Shown here in pieces: positions 1 through 8,750 of a stretch of DNA of 43,597 nucleotides. Source of the DNA: Verrucomicrobiota bacterium. Its GTDB lineage: Bacteria > Verrucomicrobiota > Verrucomicrobiia > Limisphaerales > UBA11358. How positions within the stretch are numbered: the stretch's first letter is position 1; every line of letters starts with the position of its first letter. Where the stretch lies: NCBI GenBank assembly GCA_028872915.1, contig JAGWNY010000024.1, positions 1 through 43,597 on the forward strand, given 5' to 3'. A program made the translations under genes and the position numbers. The notes beneath the pieces are model-generated. The model had not been told where the DNA came from and searched no databases. It saw only the letters and a program-made list of their open reading frames with translations.

Positions 1-59
1 CTCCGGCCTCTCTGCGTCCCGCAGCCCCAACCGGGAGAATAAACAACCAACCACAACCA

Positions 60-95
60 GGGGACATTTTCTCGTGAGTTAAGAGGGGGACATTT
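60..95. repeat. Direct GGGGACATTT pair, possible transposon-end remnant
   Basis: GGGGACATTT occurs at 60-69 and again at 86-95, in the same orientation and 26 bases apart, in the non-coding stretch downstream of sdhB. Such repeated GACATTT motifs are reminiscent of insertion-sequence ends of the IS481/IS21 type, but no transposase is visible because the window begins here. The assignment is an inference from motif style only. Confidence 0.25.
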
Positions 96-157
96 CTAAA
101 GAGTTTTGACAGGAAAAGCGATGGAAAAGAGCGGGCCTGCCAGCCTCACGCTCATGC

Positions 158-904
158 TTACGGCCGGGGCCGGAGGGCTTTCCACAACCAGCCGAGCGGA
201 TCGAAGAATTCGTCAACGACGCGTTCTTTGAGGGGAATGATGGCGTTGTCGGTGATGGCAATGTGTTCTGGGCAGACTTTGGTGCAGCATTTGGTGATGT
301 TGCACAGGCCCACGCCATGGGCGCGCTTTAGTTCGGCGAGCCGGTCTTCGGTGTCCAAGGGATGCATTTCGAGGGCGGCAACAAAGGCCAGGAACCGCGG
401 TCCGATGAAATCATCGTGCTTATGGTGGTCGCGAAGCACGTGGCAGACGTCCTGGCATAGAAAGCATTCGATGCACTTGCGGAATTCCTGGACGCGGTCG
501 ACGTCGGCTTGGGACATGCGCCAGGTGCCGTCAGGGGCGTCAGGATTGCGGGGATTGAATTTTTTGATTTTCTTTTTGACCTCGAAATTCCAGGAAACGT
601 CGGTGGCGAGGTCGCGGATGCGGGGAAAGGCGCGCATTGGCTCGATGGTGACGGGCCTGTCGAGGGGAATCTGGTCGAGGCGTGTCATGCACATTAATTT
701 GGGCATGCCATTGATTTCGGCGGAGCAGGAGCCGCATTTGCCGGCCTTGCAGTTCCAGCGGCAGGCGAGGTCGTTGGCCTGCGCGGCCTGGATTTTATGG
801 ACGGCGTCCAGAACGACCATGCCATCGGAAACTTCAGTGGTGTAATCCACGAGTTTTCCGGCGGCGGCATCGCCGCGCCAGATTTTAAAGAGAGCTGTTT
901 TCAC
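158..904 (-). CDS. sdhB: Succinate dehydrogenase iron-sulfur subunit (Sdh1-type)
   Basis: Iron-sulfur subunit (248 aa) of succinate dehydrogenase, passing electrons from the flavoprotein to the membrane subunit. An N-terminal plant-type [2Fe-2S] domain is seen as CRWNCKAGKCGSC followed by a further Cys in KLMC. Two C-terminal cysteine clusters, CIECFLCQDVC and CNITKCCTKVCPEH, bind the remaining clusters. The open frame extends upstream to 1144, but homology begins at VKTALFKIWRG, where GTG at 904 overlaps the sdhA stop as GTGA; this is the chosen start. The length equals that I recall for the mycobacterial Sdh1 Fe-S subunit. It is the last gene of sdhC-sdhA-sdhB. Family assignment is secure; the Sdh1 subtype is inferred mainly from the membrane subunit. 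Confidence 0.93.
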   Translation of the reverse strand: MKTALFKIWRGDAAAGKLVDYTTEVSDGMVVLDAVHKIQAAQANDLACRWNCKAGKCGSCSAEINGMPKLMCMTRLDQIPLDRPVTIEPMRAFPRIRDLATDVSWNFEVKKKIKKFNPRNPDAPDGTWRMSQADVDRVQEFRKCIECFLCQDVCHVLRDHHKHDDFIGPRFLAFVAALEMHPLDTEDRLAELKRAHGVGLCNITKCCTKVCPEHIAITDNAIIPLKERVVDEFFDPLGWLWKALRPRP

Positions 905-2727
905 TTCATTTCTTCGATGACGCGCTGTAATTCGGCTGGCATGGGGGGGATAGGCTCGCGCCGCACGGACATGGCGCCGTCGGGATTTTTGCGGACCACG
1001 ATGTTGACCTTTCCGAAAGCGGGGTCTTTGCCGGGAAAATCGTCGCGGAAATGGCCGCCGCGGCTTTCCTTGCGTTCGAGGGCGGAGCGGGTGACGGCCT
1101 CGGCGACGGTCAATAGATTGTTCAAGTCCAGGCAGGTATGCCATCCGGGATTGTATTCGCGATGTCCCTGGACGCCGGCTTGATCGGCGCGTTGGCGGAG
1201 CCTGGCGATGTCGTCGAGCGCCCGGAGCATTTCGTCCTCGCGCCGGACGATGCCGACCAACTCCTGCATCATGGCCTGAAGATCGAACTGGATTTGATAC
1301 GGGCCGCCGGCATTGGGGGAAATTGCGCCGCGATCGAAAGGTTCGAGGGCGCGGCGCGCGGCGTCGGCGGCTTCGTCCGGGTTGACGTTCACGGGGGGAT
1401 TGTCCTTGGCGAATTTGGCGGCAAATTCGCCGGCGCGTTTGCCGAAGACGATGAGATCGGAAAGGGAATTTCCGCCCAGGCGGTTGGCGCCGTGCAATCC
1501 GGCGGCGGCTTCGCCTGCGGCGAAGAGACCTGGAACGGTGGACATCTGGGTATCGCCATTGACGCGAATGCCGCCCATGATGTAATGGGTGGTGGGGCCG
1601 ATTTCCATGGGTTGCATGGTGATGTCGAGATTGGCGAGTTGCATGAACTGGTGGTACATGCTGGGCAGCTTGCGTTTGATGTGGTCGGCGGCGTTGGGGA
1701 TTTTTTCCTTGATCCAGGCAATGTCGAGAAAAACGCCACCATGCGGACTGCCGCGCCCGGCCTTGACCTCGCGCATGATGCAGCGGGCGACGTGATCGCG
1801 GGTGAGCAGTTCGGGCGGGCGGCGGGCATTTTTATCGCCCTGGGTGTAACGCCAGCCTTCTTCGGGATTGTCGGTGGTCTGGTTTTTGTAAAGGTCGGGG
1901 ATGTCGTCGAACATGAAGCGTTTCCCGTCCTTGTTGCGCAAAACGCCGCCTTCGCCGCGGACGGCCTCTGTGACGAGGAGGCCCATGACGCTGGGTGGCC
2001 AGATCATGCCGGTGGGATGGAATTGGACAAATTCCATGTCGGCGAGATCAGCGCCGGCGTGATAGGCGAGGGATTGGCCGTCGCCGGTGTATTCCCAGGA
2101 GTTGCTGGTGATTTTGTAGGCACGACCGATGCCGCCGGTGGCGATGACGACGGCCCTTGCCTTGAAGATTTTGAAACGTCCGCGTTCACGATCGTAGCCG
2201 AAGGCGCCGGCGACGCGGTCACCATGCTTGAGGAGGGTGACGACGGTCTGCTCCATGAAGACTTCGATGCCTTGATGGATGCCATGGTCCTGGAGGGTGC
2301 GAATGAGTTCGAGGCCGGTGCGGTCGCCGACGTGGGCCAATCGGGGGTAACGGTGGCCGCCGAAATTGCGTTGAAGGATTTTTCCGTCCGGGGTGCGGTC
2401 GAAAACGGCGCCCCAAGCTTCGAGTTCGCGGACGCGGTCCGGGGCTTCCCTGGCGTGAAGCTCGGCCATGCGCCAGTTGTTGACGTATTGGCCGCCGCGC
2501 ATGGTGTCTGAGAAATGCACGCGCCAATTGTCGCGTTCGTCCACGTTGGCGAGGGCGGCGGCCATGCCGCCCTCTGCCATGACAGTATGGGCCTTGCCGA
2601 GGAGGGACTTGCAGACCAGGCCGACTTTGACGCCGGCGGCGGAGGCTTCGATGGCGGCGCGCAAGCCCGCGCCGCCGGCGCCGATGACCAGGACATCGTG
2701 CTCAACAGATTCGTAATTGGACGCCAT
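901..2727 (-). CDS. sdhA: Succinate dehydrogenase flavoprotein subunit
   Basis: FAD-containing catalytic subunit (608 aa) oxidising succinate to fumarate. The dinucleotide-binding motif VLVIGAGGAGLRAA is near the N-terminus. It is followed by KAHTVMAEGG, whose His is the usual covalent FAD attachment residue. Substrate-site motifs FVQFHPTGM and THYIMGGIRVN and the FAD-binding LHGANRLGGNSL are all present, so the enzyme looks intact. It lies 14 bp after sdhC and overlaps sdhB by 4 bp (GTGA), so the three genes are one translationally coupled operon. Whether it works as succinate dehydrogenase or fumarate reductase in vivo cannot be told from this subunit; the membrane partner favours succinate oxidation. 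Confidence 0.95.
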   Translation of the reverse strand: MASNYESVEHDVLVIGAGGAGLRAAIEASAAGVKVGLVCKSLLGKAHTVMAEGGMAAALANVDERDNWRVHFSDTMRGGQYVNNWRMAELHAREAPDRVRELEAWGAVFDRTPDGKILQRNFGGHRYPRLAHVGDRTGLELIRTLQDHGIHQGIEVFMEQTVVTLLKHGDRVAGAFGYDRERGRFKIFKARAVVIATGGIGRAYKITSNSWEYTGDGQSLAYHAGADLADMEFVQFHPTGMIWPPSVMGLLVTEAVRGEGGVLRNKDGKRFMFDDIPDLYKNQTTDNPEEGWRYTQGDKNARRPPELLTRDHVARCIMREVKAGRGSPHGGVFLDIAWIKEKIPNAADHIKRKLPSMYHQFMQLANLDITMQPMEIGPTTHYIMGGIRVNGDTQMSTVPGLFAAGEAAAGLHGANRLGGNSLSDLIVFGKRAGEFAAKFAKDNPPVNVNPDEAADAARRALEPFDRGAISPNAGGPYQIQFDLQAMMQELVGIVRREDEMLRALDDIARLRQRADQAGVQGHREYNPGWHTCLDLNNLLTVAEAVTRSALERKESRGGHFRDDFPGKDPAFGKVNIVVRKNPDGAMSVRREPIPPMPAELQRVIEEMK

Positions 2728-2741
2728 GCGGGTTGTCGTTT

Positions 2742-3584
2742 TTAAAAGATGATTCTGAAGTCATGCCAGAGGCCGGCGGCGCAAAGCCGGACGTAGATGT
2801 CGGTGAATCCGACCCAGAACAAGCTCAACCAGGCCCAGAGCATGTGACGGCGATTGAGGCAACTGACGCAGGCGTAACTTTTTGCGCAGAGAGGGCGTTT
2901 GGACGGCTCATCCAGGAATCCACCGAACAAATGCCGGAGCGAATGGCAGCCGAACGTATAGCCCGCCAGCAATAGGACGTTGATGGTGAGAACAATCGTG
3001 CCGATGCCGATGCCAAGATGGGCGCCGGATGGGGTGGCAAACCAAAGGCTTTCCCAGGCGTCGTATCCAAGAATGAAAATGAAGACGATGGCGATATAGG
3101 TGAAGTAGCGGTGAACGTTTTGCAAAATGAGCGGGAAGGATTTTTCACCGAGATAGCCCTTGCGGGGTTCGCCCACGGCGCAGGCCGCCGGGTCGGCCCA
3201 AAAGGCCTTGTAGTAGGCGCCGCGGTAGTAATAGCAGGTGAAGCGAAAACCGGCGGGCGCCCAAAGGACCAGGAACGCCGGCGAAAAGAGCAACCAGGAT
3301 GGCCACCAGGCGGGCTGGGCGCCAAACCAGGCATGTATGGCGGGGCCGGGGCAAGTGGCGGGATAAAAAAGCTGCGGCGAAAAGAATGGCGAAAGATAAT
3401 CCGCGCCGTTTCCATGATACCAATAGGCGCAGGCGCCGTTGTATAAGGGATGAAAGGCGGACCAGGTGGAATAGACGATGAATGCGGCGAATCCAAGAAA
3501 GACGGCGAGTGGCTGAAACCACCAGGCGTCGGCGCGCGTTGTTTCTCCGAAGTGGCGTTGCGCCGGCAGACTCGTTTCAACCAT
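2742..3584 (-). CDS. sdhC: Sdh1-type succinate dehydrogenase membrane subunit
   Basis: Membrane anchor (280 aa) with several hydrophobic segments, unlike the short SdhC/SdhD of E. coli. Features recalled from actinobacterial Sdh1 anchors (Rv0249c type) are visible: WWFQPLAVFLGFAAF near residue 21, GFRFTCYYYRGAYYKAFW near 112, FPLILQNVHRYF near 150, GCHSLRHLFGG near 212, and NRRHMLWAW followed by TDIYVR near 244-266. It has many Cys/His residues (C213, H214, H218, C233, C239, C242, H247). The mycobacterial Sdh1 anchor is reported to carry a membrane-embedded Rieske-type cluster; whether these residues bind one here is untested. It is the first gene of the sdh operon, and folC ends 99 bp upstream on the same strand. 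Confidence 0.8.
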   Translation of the reverse strand: MVETSLPAQRHFGETTRADAWWFQPLAVFLGFAAFIVYSTWSAFHPLYNGACAYWYHGNGADYLSPFFSPQLFYPATCPGPAIHAWFGAQPAWWPSWLLFSPAFLVLWAPAGFRFTCYYYRGAYYKAFWADPAACAVGEPRKGYLGEKSFPLILQNVHRYFTYIAIVFIFILGYDAWESLWFATPSGAHLGIGIGTIVLTINVLLLAGYTFGCHSLRHLFGGFLDEPSKRPLCAKSYACVSCLNRRHMLWAWLSLFWVGFTDIYVRLCAAGLWHDFRIIF

Positions 3585-3683
3585 GATGCGCCAACCTAAC
3601 GGATAACGATGGCGCTGGTCAATGCATCGTGTAAATTCGCGAAAGTTATAAGGCTCCGCTTTGAACTGATACAGTATTGCTAA

Positions 3684-4973
3684 TCAATGAACAACCGGGG
3701 GAGAGGCCGTCCATTCGTTGAGGTCGCGTTCGCCCGCGGCCGGGGCGATGCCCAGGCATTCGAGGGCCTCGCCGACGAGGTAAAGGGAACCGGTGACGAC
3801 GATGGCGCCACCGGTGGCGGCGCGCGCAAATGCGGCACGAAAGGCCTCCGGCAACGAACGATGCGTTGTGGTAGCGGCGGCCGGGTTGGCGGCACGGCAG
3901 GCGGCTGCGAGGTCGCGAGGATTGGCCGAGCGCGGACTGGCGACGGGAACGACGCGGATTTCGCGGGCCAATGGCGCGAACAGGCGGCAGATGGTTTTCC
4001 AATCCTTGTCTTGAAGGATTCCAAGGATAAGGGCGCGGGGAGTGTGGGGGAAAGTTTGACGGATGGCTTGGACGAGTGTTTTGGCGGCGGCAACGTTGTG
4101 GGCGCCATCGAGAAGAATTTTCCGGCCGTTCCGTTCCACCAATTGGAGGCGTCCGGGCCATTGAACGCCGGAGAAGCCGGCGAGAATCCGCTCATGGCTG
4201 ACGGGGATGCGGCCCTGCAATTGCCCAACAACGGCCATCGCCAGCGCGGCGTTGACCCGTTGATGGGCGCCGGCCAACGAAAGCGGGATCGGAAGCGCCG
4301 GCGTGGCGGCGCGAGTGGCGACGTTGACGAGCGGCGCGCCTTTTTCCCGGGCAATGTTTTCAATGACGGGCAAGGCTTTGGGATCATCCACGGAGGTGAC
4401 CACGGGAACGCCGTTCTTGATGATGCCAGCCTTTTCAAAAGCAATTTGTTCGAGGCGATCGCCGAGCCATTGCTGATGGTCCAAGGCGACGTTGGTGATG
4501 ACGGCGGCGAGAGGCGTGACGATATTCGTGGCATCGAGGCGGCCGCCGAGGCCGGTTTCCCATAAGACGAGATCGCAGCGCTGGCTGGCAAAGAACTTGA
4601 GCGCCATGACGGTGACAAATTCAAAGAAGGTGGCGTTGAGACCGGCCTGGTTATTCAAAAGGGCGGACAATTGGCCAACCAGCCGCACAACTTCGGCTTC
4701 GGAAATCAATTGGCGATTGATTTGGATGCGCTCGCGAAACGAGACCAGATGCGGCGAGGTAAAAAGGCCGGTGCGGAGGCCGGCGGCGCGATAGATACTT
4801 TCGAGCATGGCGCACGTGGAGCCTTTGCCATTGGTTCCGGCGACGTGGATAAAGCGCAAGCGGCGATGGGGATTACCGGCCAGTGATGCCAGATGAAGCG
4901 TGTTTTCGAGGCCGAATTTCGCGCCAAAGAGGCGCAGATCGTAAAGGAACCGGATGGCTCCGGCGTAGTTCAT
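3684..4973 (-). CDS. folC: Folylpolyglutamate/dihydrofolate synthase
   Basis: Mur-ligase-family enzyme adding L-glutamate to dihydropteroate and/or folates with ATP hydrolysis in the cytoplasm. The ATP-binding loop HVAGTNGKGST lies about 50 residues from the N-terminus. It is followed by TGLFTSPHLVSFRERI, WETGLGGRLDATN, NVALDHQQWLG and the central-domain DGAHN motif, in the normal FolC order. ATG at 4973 gives 429 aa; a TTG at 4985 overlapping the upstream stop (TTGA) would add four residues and is an alternative start. It follows a zinc-ribbon protein gene with an 8-bp gap and precedes the sdh operon. Function is secure at family level; mono- versus bifunctionality cannot be read from sequence. 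Confidence 0.92.
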   Translation of the reverse strand: MNYAGAIRFLYDLRLFGAKFGLENTLHLASLAGNPHRRLRFIHVAGTNGKGSTCAMLESIYRAAGLRTGLFTSPHLVSFRERIQINRQLISEAEVVRLVGQLSALLNNQAGLNATFFEFVTVMALKFFASQRCDLVLWETGLGGRLDATNIVTPLAAVITNVALDHQQWLGDRLEQIAFEKAGIIKNGVPVVTSVDDPKALPVIENIAREKGAPLVNVATRAATPALPIPLSLAGAHQRVNAALAMAVVGQLQGRIPVSHERILAGFSGVQWPGRLQLVERNGRKILLDGAHNVAAAKTLVQAIRQTFPHTPRALILGILQDKDWKTICRLFAPLAREIRVVPVASPRSANPRDLAAACRAANPAAATTTHRSLPEAFRAAFARAATGGAIVVTGSLYLVGEALECLGIAPAAGERDLNEWTASPPVVH

Positions 4974-4981
4974 GGGCGGAT

Positions 4982-5503
4982 TCAATTGAACCGCGCCCGG
5001 CTGCGTTCGGATTCAAGCTGGCAGCGGGTGATTTCCATCTTGAGCTTGAGCAATTCGCGGTTCAGCCCGGTCTGTGCCTCGAGTTCGCGTTGCAGTTCCT
5101 GCAAACGGTCTTCGTAGGCGCGCAGACGCTCGAAGAGGGGGGCCTGCATGTTTTCCAGGCGGCTGACGAGGGTCATGAGTTCAGCGGCGGCGGTCTGTTG
5201 TGCGGCCAAAAGCTGGCGCCGCTGGGCAGCCAGCTCGCGCACCACGGCATCCTTGACGGCGTCGGCAAGGTGGGGGGCGAGAGTGGACTGGAGGGATTCC
5301 AGGAGAGTGGAGACGCCGGGCGGGGCAAGCGGTTGAGTTTTGCCGGAAAGAATCCGTGCAATGACATGGTTGGCATCCCGTGTGCCATCCTTTCCGCAAG
5401 CCGGGCAAAACACCGGGACGGGCATGCGTCCATCGAACGGTTGAACGTCAAAGGCGTATTTCTGGCCGCAGGGGCAGATGATTTTGACGGGAACGGTTGC
5501 CAT
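4982..5503 (-). CDS. Zinc-ribbon and coiled-coil protein of unknown function
   Basis: Predicted 173-aa protein. The first 40 residues hold two short cysteine pairs, CPCGQKY and FCPACGK, typical of a zinc ribbon. The rest is charged and heptad-like (RLENMQAPLFERLRAYEDRLQELQRELE), so a long coiled coil is likely. The open frame runs up to 5764, but the stretch before MATVPVKI is low-complexity and overlaps the upstream gene, so ATG at 5503 was chosen; it starts 11 bases after the stop of the small secreted protein gene. No enzyme motif was seen. The protein is probably cytoplasmic and structural or nucleic-acid/protein binding, but nothing in the sequence fixes a role. It is likely cotranscribed with folC. 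Confidence 0.7.
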   Translation of the reverse strand: MATVPVKIICPCGQKYAFDVQPFDGRMPVPVFCPACGKDGTRDANHVIARILSGKTQPLAPPGVSTLLESLQSTLAPHLADAVKDAVVRELAAQRRQLLAAQQTAAAELMTLVSRLENMQAPLFERLRAYEDRLQELQRELEAQTGLNRELLKLKMEITRCQLESERSRARFN

Positions 5504-5514
5504 GGGAGGGCGAT

Positions 5515-5976
5515 TTATTGCCAGAGGAATGATTTTTGTTGAGCCAGAAGTTTTCCACCCTGCCAGAGGGTTACGCGCCATGCCACGAGGTTGCCGAGAT
5601 TTTTGTAGCGGGTTCCGCGGAGCGAAAGGAAGGACCAGCGGCGGAAATGGCCCGGCGATATTGTTTTTTGAAGCGTTGCCTCGCGGGGCAAGCCGCTGGG
5701 AGTGACGCCGCGCAGATCCGCGCGGAGGGTCAACGCGGCGCCGCCAGCGTCCCATGATTTCCACAAGACATCGAAGCGAAGGCCGGAAACTTGATCGGGA
5801 TGGGCGCGCAATTGCGCCTGGTACGCATCCCGGTCAAAGAGGCTTGGCGAAATGGCGACATGTCCCTGCCGGTCCAGGCAAAAGGGCAGGACCTTGATGA
5901 CGCGCCCGCCGGTTCCGGCGGCACCGGCGGCAACGGTGGAAAGGACAAACAGGAACAGCGCGGCAAATCGTCGCAT
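5515..5976 (-). CDS. Small secreted protein of unknown function
   Basis: Predicted 153-aa exported protein. The N-terminus MRRFAALFLFVLSTVAAGAAG is a clear Sec signal peptide with a small-residue cleavage region. The mature part is beta-rich looking, with a conserved-looking core (DVLWKSWDAGG, RRWSFLSLRGTRYKNLGNLVAW) and no cysteine pair, lipobox or catalytic motif that I recognise. The start is the ATG at 5976, fixed by the signal peptide. It is the first gene of a probable operon running into the zinc-ribbon gene 11 bp downstream and folC. I do not recognise the family; a periplasmic location is the only supported statement. Confidence 0.6.
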   Translation of the reverse strand: MRRFAALFLFVLSTVAAGAAGTGGRVIKVLPFCLDRQGHVAISPSLFDRDAYQAQLRAHPDQVSGLRFDVLWKSWDAGGAALTLRADLRGVTPSGLPREATLQKTISPGHFRRWSFLSLRGTRYKNLGNLVAWRVTLWQGGKLLAQQKSFLWQ

Positions 5977-6256
5977 GGGCAGGACGATAACGGCGGCGGC
6001 GGCAAATTCAATGCGATTTTGGCGTGGCTGGAGCCGTAACCACGGGCTGGCAGGACGGATTGCGCGAACAATTGCGTGAAGTGGTGCATCACTCCAAGAC
6101 GCTGGCGCGCAGGCGCAACGGCTTGCCGGTGCATGGGCCTGATGCGCGTCCGATTATGGAGGTGGAGGCTCGCTATGAACCGGCGCCCTCCTTCCCTCCA
6201 GCCCCCCTCCCAAGGTGGGAGTTTGGAACAGTGCGCAGAGGCGGGTGAGCCAACCG
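5977..6256. other. Intergenic stretch with short hairpin
   Basis: 280 bases between the response regulator stop and the small secreted protein start. A perfect inverted repeat CTCCCA-AGG-TGGGAG sits at 6207-6221, about 36 bases past the response regulator stop codon. It lacks a clear T-tract on the minus strand, so it is at best a weak terminator for the stressosome operon. No coding sequence or tRNA was recognised. Confidence 0.3.
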
Positions 6257-6928
6257 CTATACCGGAAGGGTGGCGCGTTCCACGACACCCTTGGAAATGG
6301 CGTAGCGGGTGAGACCGGCGACGTCATGAATGCGCAGTTTGTTCATGACCTGCTGGCGATGTTTTTCAACGGTCTTGATGCTGATGGACAATTCGGCGGC
6401 GATCTGTTTGTTTGGCTTGCCTTCGGCAATAAGCTGGAGGACTTCCGACTCACGGGAGGTGAGCAGGTCGGCGCGCTTTTTGACTGGAGTGCCGTTGAGG
6501 AAGGCCTCGCGATAACGCTCAACGAGGCGCCGCGAGATGGCCGGGCTGGAGAAAGCGTTGCCCTTGCTGACCTCGCGAACGGCTTTGATGAGGTCGGTGG
6601 CGGCGGTTTGCTTGAGCAAATAACCGATGGCGCCCGCTTCGGCGACCTGATGGACGTACTCATCATCGTTGTATGAGGAGAGCACGAGCAATTTGGTCGC
6701 GGGCACTTCACGGACAATCTGGCGGGTGGCCTCCAGGCCATTGAGCATGGGCATGGCAATATCCATGACCACGACTTCGGGGAGAAGTTTTTTGACCAAC
6801 TGGACGGCTTCGCGTCCCGTTCCGGCTTCGCCAACCACGGCGATGTCACCTTCGGCTTCGAGCAGGGACTTGAGGCCCTGCCGCACCACCGTATGATCGT
6901 CTGCCAACAATACTCGAATTTTTTCCAT
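6257..6928 (-). CDS. NarL/FixJ-type response regulator, stressosome-linked
   Basis: 223-aa response regulator. The receiver domain has the acidic pair D10/D11, phospho-acceptor D56 in VVMDIAMP, S84 and K106 in YLLK. The C-terminal LuxR-type helix-turn-helix spans about 153-210 (LTSRESEVLQLIAEG, NKQIAAELSISIKTVEKHR). It is the last gene of the six-gene rsb operon and overlaps the kinase gene by 83 bp in another frame, an unusually long overlap. It is therefore the predicted transcriptional output of the stressosome pathway. Target promoters are unknown. Family assignment is secure; the link to the stressosome rests on gene order and on the RsbU-like domain of the kinase. Confidence 0.93.
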   Translation of the reverse strand: MEKIRVLLADDHTVVRQGLKSLLEAEGDIAVVGEAGTGREAVQLVKKLLPEVVVMDIAMPMLNGLEATRQIVREVPATKLLVLSSYNDDEYVHQVAEAGAIGYLLKQTAATDLIKAVREVSKGNAFSSPAISRRLVERYREAFLNGTPVKKRADLLTSRESEVLQLIAEGKPNKQIAAELSISIKTVEKHRQQVMNKLRIHDVAGLTRYAISKGVVERATLPV

Positions 6929-8750
6929 AGTTTAATGGACTCCTTGTCGGGCCGGTGATTATTCCGCTCCCCTTGTTCGGGGCAAAAGGCACGCTGACGC
7001 AAACGGTCGTTCCGGCGCCGGGCTGCGGTTTAATGACGAACCGACCATTAATCAATCTTACACGTTCCTGCATACCAAGCAAGCCCAAACGTTGACTATG
7101 ACGGTTTTTTGCGTCCGGCGGGTCGCGGAAAGACCGTCCGTTGTCGGAAATTTCCATGATGAGGTTTCCAGCCGATTTGTAGATGGAAAGGTTGACGCGG
7201 GAGGCGCGGGCGTGTTTGGCGACGTTGGTAAGGCTTTCCTGGGCGACGCGGAAAAAGACGGTTTTTTGGTCGTTGTTGAGGAGTTCGGCAACCGGATTTG
7301 CAATCAGGCGCACCCGCAGGCCGGTCCGTTGGGCAAAGGTTTTGGCATGGGAACGCAACGCGGGAATGAGGCCCAACTCGTCGAGCATGGCGGGACGCAG
7401 TTCGCGGGCAAAGTGGTGAATGGAATCCATGGTGCGTTCGAGGAGCTGCTGGGTGTGGGCGACCTTGCGGGCAACCGACCTTGAAGCGGCGGCCGCCGGG
7501 TCGTGTTTGAGGGCGGCCAACATCACGCTGATGGCGGTGAGGGCCTGGCCGGTTTCGTCGTGCAATTCGCGGCTGATGCGTTTGCGTTCGGTTTCCTGGG
7601 CGTGGAGGATTTTGCTTGAAAGCTGGCGCCAGGCTTCGTCCGCGAGGCGGCGTTCGGTCATGTCACGGGTTACTTTTGCGAAACCGAGCAATTTGCCGGC
7701 GTGACCGCGAACGGGAGTGACAATGACGTTGGCCCAGAAGCGGGAGCCGTCCTTGCGCACGCGCCAGCCTTCTCCTTCATAACGTCCGGCTCGCAGGGCC
7801 TTTTCCAGATCGGCGCGCGGCGCCCGGTTTCGGAGGTCGGCCGCGGTAAAGAAGCGGCCATAGTGTTTGCCGATGATTTCGTCGCGGCGCCAGCCCTTGA
7901 TGCGTTCGGCCCCGGCGTTCCAGCTGGCCACGCGGCCGTCGGGGTAAAGCATGTAGATGGCATAATCCTTGACATTTGAGACGAGCAGGCGGAACCGCTC
8001 CTCGCTCTGGCGGAGGGCCTCTTCCATGCGCTTGCGCGCGGTAATGTCCGTGGCGACGCCGCAGAGGGCATAAATGCGGCCATTCGGACCGCGAACGGGA
8101 AACTTGGAAACGATGCTGGTGTGCAGCCCGTCGCGATAGCGGGCAATTTCCTCAAAGTCCATGGGTGCGCCCTGCCGGAGGACCTTGCGATCGTTGGCCA
8201 GGAATTTCGACGCCTGATTTCGTGAAAAGAGCTGGTGGTCGCGCCGGCCGACCACCTGGCTTGCGATGATGCCGAAACTTTTTTCAAACTGCCGGTTCAC
8301 GCGCAGGTAACGGCCTTGTGTATCTTTGAGGAAAATCACGGCGGGGCTGTGGTCGAGAATGCCGCGCAATTGGGCTTCACTGTCCTCGGCGGCTCTTTGG
8401 GCCTGGCGGCGTTCGGCGATTTCCCGTTCCAGGCGCCGGTTTCGCTCCTGGAGACGGTCGGCGAGTTCGGAAAATCCGCGGTGGGCGGCCTCAAATGGGG
8501 AAAGAAGCTCCAAAAAGAAGGCGCCGGCACGGCGGAGATGGTGTGCCCGCCTTTTACCGGATGCCGGCGGGGGAACTTTTGCAAAGGCGTCGTAGTGCAA
8601 CCGGGCCATGTCCAAAATTCCGAGGCCGCTGGAAATGGCATGGCGTCCGAGGTCGTAAGCCCTTTCGAGGGCGGCCTCGTGAGGGCGGTCGAGAAACTTT
8701 TCAAGGGCGGGCGTATAACGCCGCGCCAAGGCGCGTAATTCCGCTTTCAT
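6846..8750 (-). CDS. Histidine kinase with RsbU-type N-terminal domain and two PAS domains
   Basis: 634-aa soluble-looking sensor kinase with no transmembrane segment. Residues about 1-100 resemble the N-terminal RsbT-binding domain of RsbU-like proteins (helical; ERAYDLGRHAISSGLGILD, LHYDAF, FFLELLSPFEAAHRGF). A short coiled coil is followed by PAS1 (about 125-240, ILDHSPAVIFLKDTQGRYLRV) and PAS2 (about 250-370). The NarX/DegS-type dimerisation domain has phosphoacceptor H397 in ISRELHDETGQA. A HATPase domain follows with N-box ESLTNVAKHA and glycine motifs ISDNG and GLLGMQERV. Its ATG overlaps the RsbX-like gene stop (ATGA), and its tail overlaps the response regulator by 83 bp. The inference is that RsbT released from the stressosome binds the N-terminal domain and switches the kinase. 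Confidence 0.88.
   Translation of the reverse strand: MKAELRALARRYTPALEKFLDRPHEAALERAYDLGRHAISSGLGILDMARLHYDAFAKVPPPASGKRRAHHLRRAGAFFLELLSPFEAAHRGFSELADRLQERNRRLEREIAERRQAQRAAEDSEAQLRGILDHSPAVIFLKDTQGRYLRVNRQFEKSFGIIASQVVGRRDHQLFSRNQASKFLANDRKVLRQGAPMDFEEIARYRDGLHTSIVSKFPVRGPNGRIYALCGVATDITARKRMEEALRQSEERFRLLVSNVKDYAIYMLYPDGRVASWNAGAERIKGWRRDEIIGKHYGRFFTAADLRNRAPRADLEKALRAGRYEGEGWRVRKDGSRFWANVIVTPVRGHAGKLLGFAKVTRDMTERRLADEAWRQLSSKILHAQETERKRISRELHDETGQALTAISVMLAALKHDPAAAASRSVARKVAHTQQLLERTMDSIHHFARELRPAMLDELGLIPALRSHAKTFAQRTGLRVRLIANPVAELLNNDQKTVFFRVAQESLTNVAKHARASRVNLSIYKSAGNLIMEISDNGRSFRDPPDAKNRHSQRLGLLGMQERVRLINGRFVIKPQPGAGTTVCVSVPFAPNKGSGIITGPTRSPLNYGKNSSIVGRRSYGGAAGPQVPARSRR

Noticed and set aside
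1138..2511. 457-codon plus-strand frame opposite sdhA
   Set aside because: It mirrors the sdhA coding strand in a GC-rich genome, has low-complexity composition and no recognisable motif.
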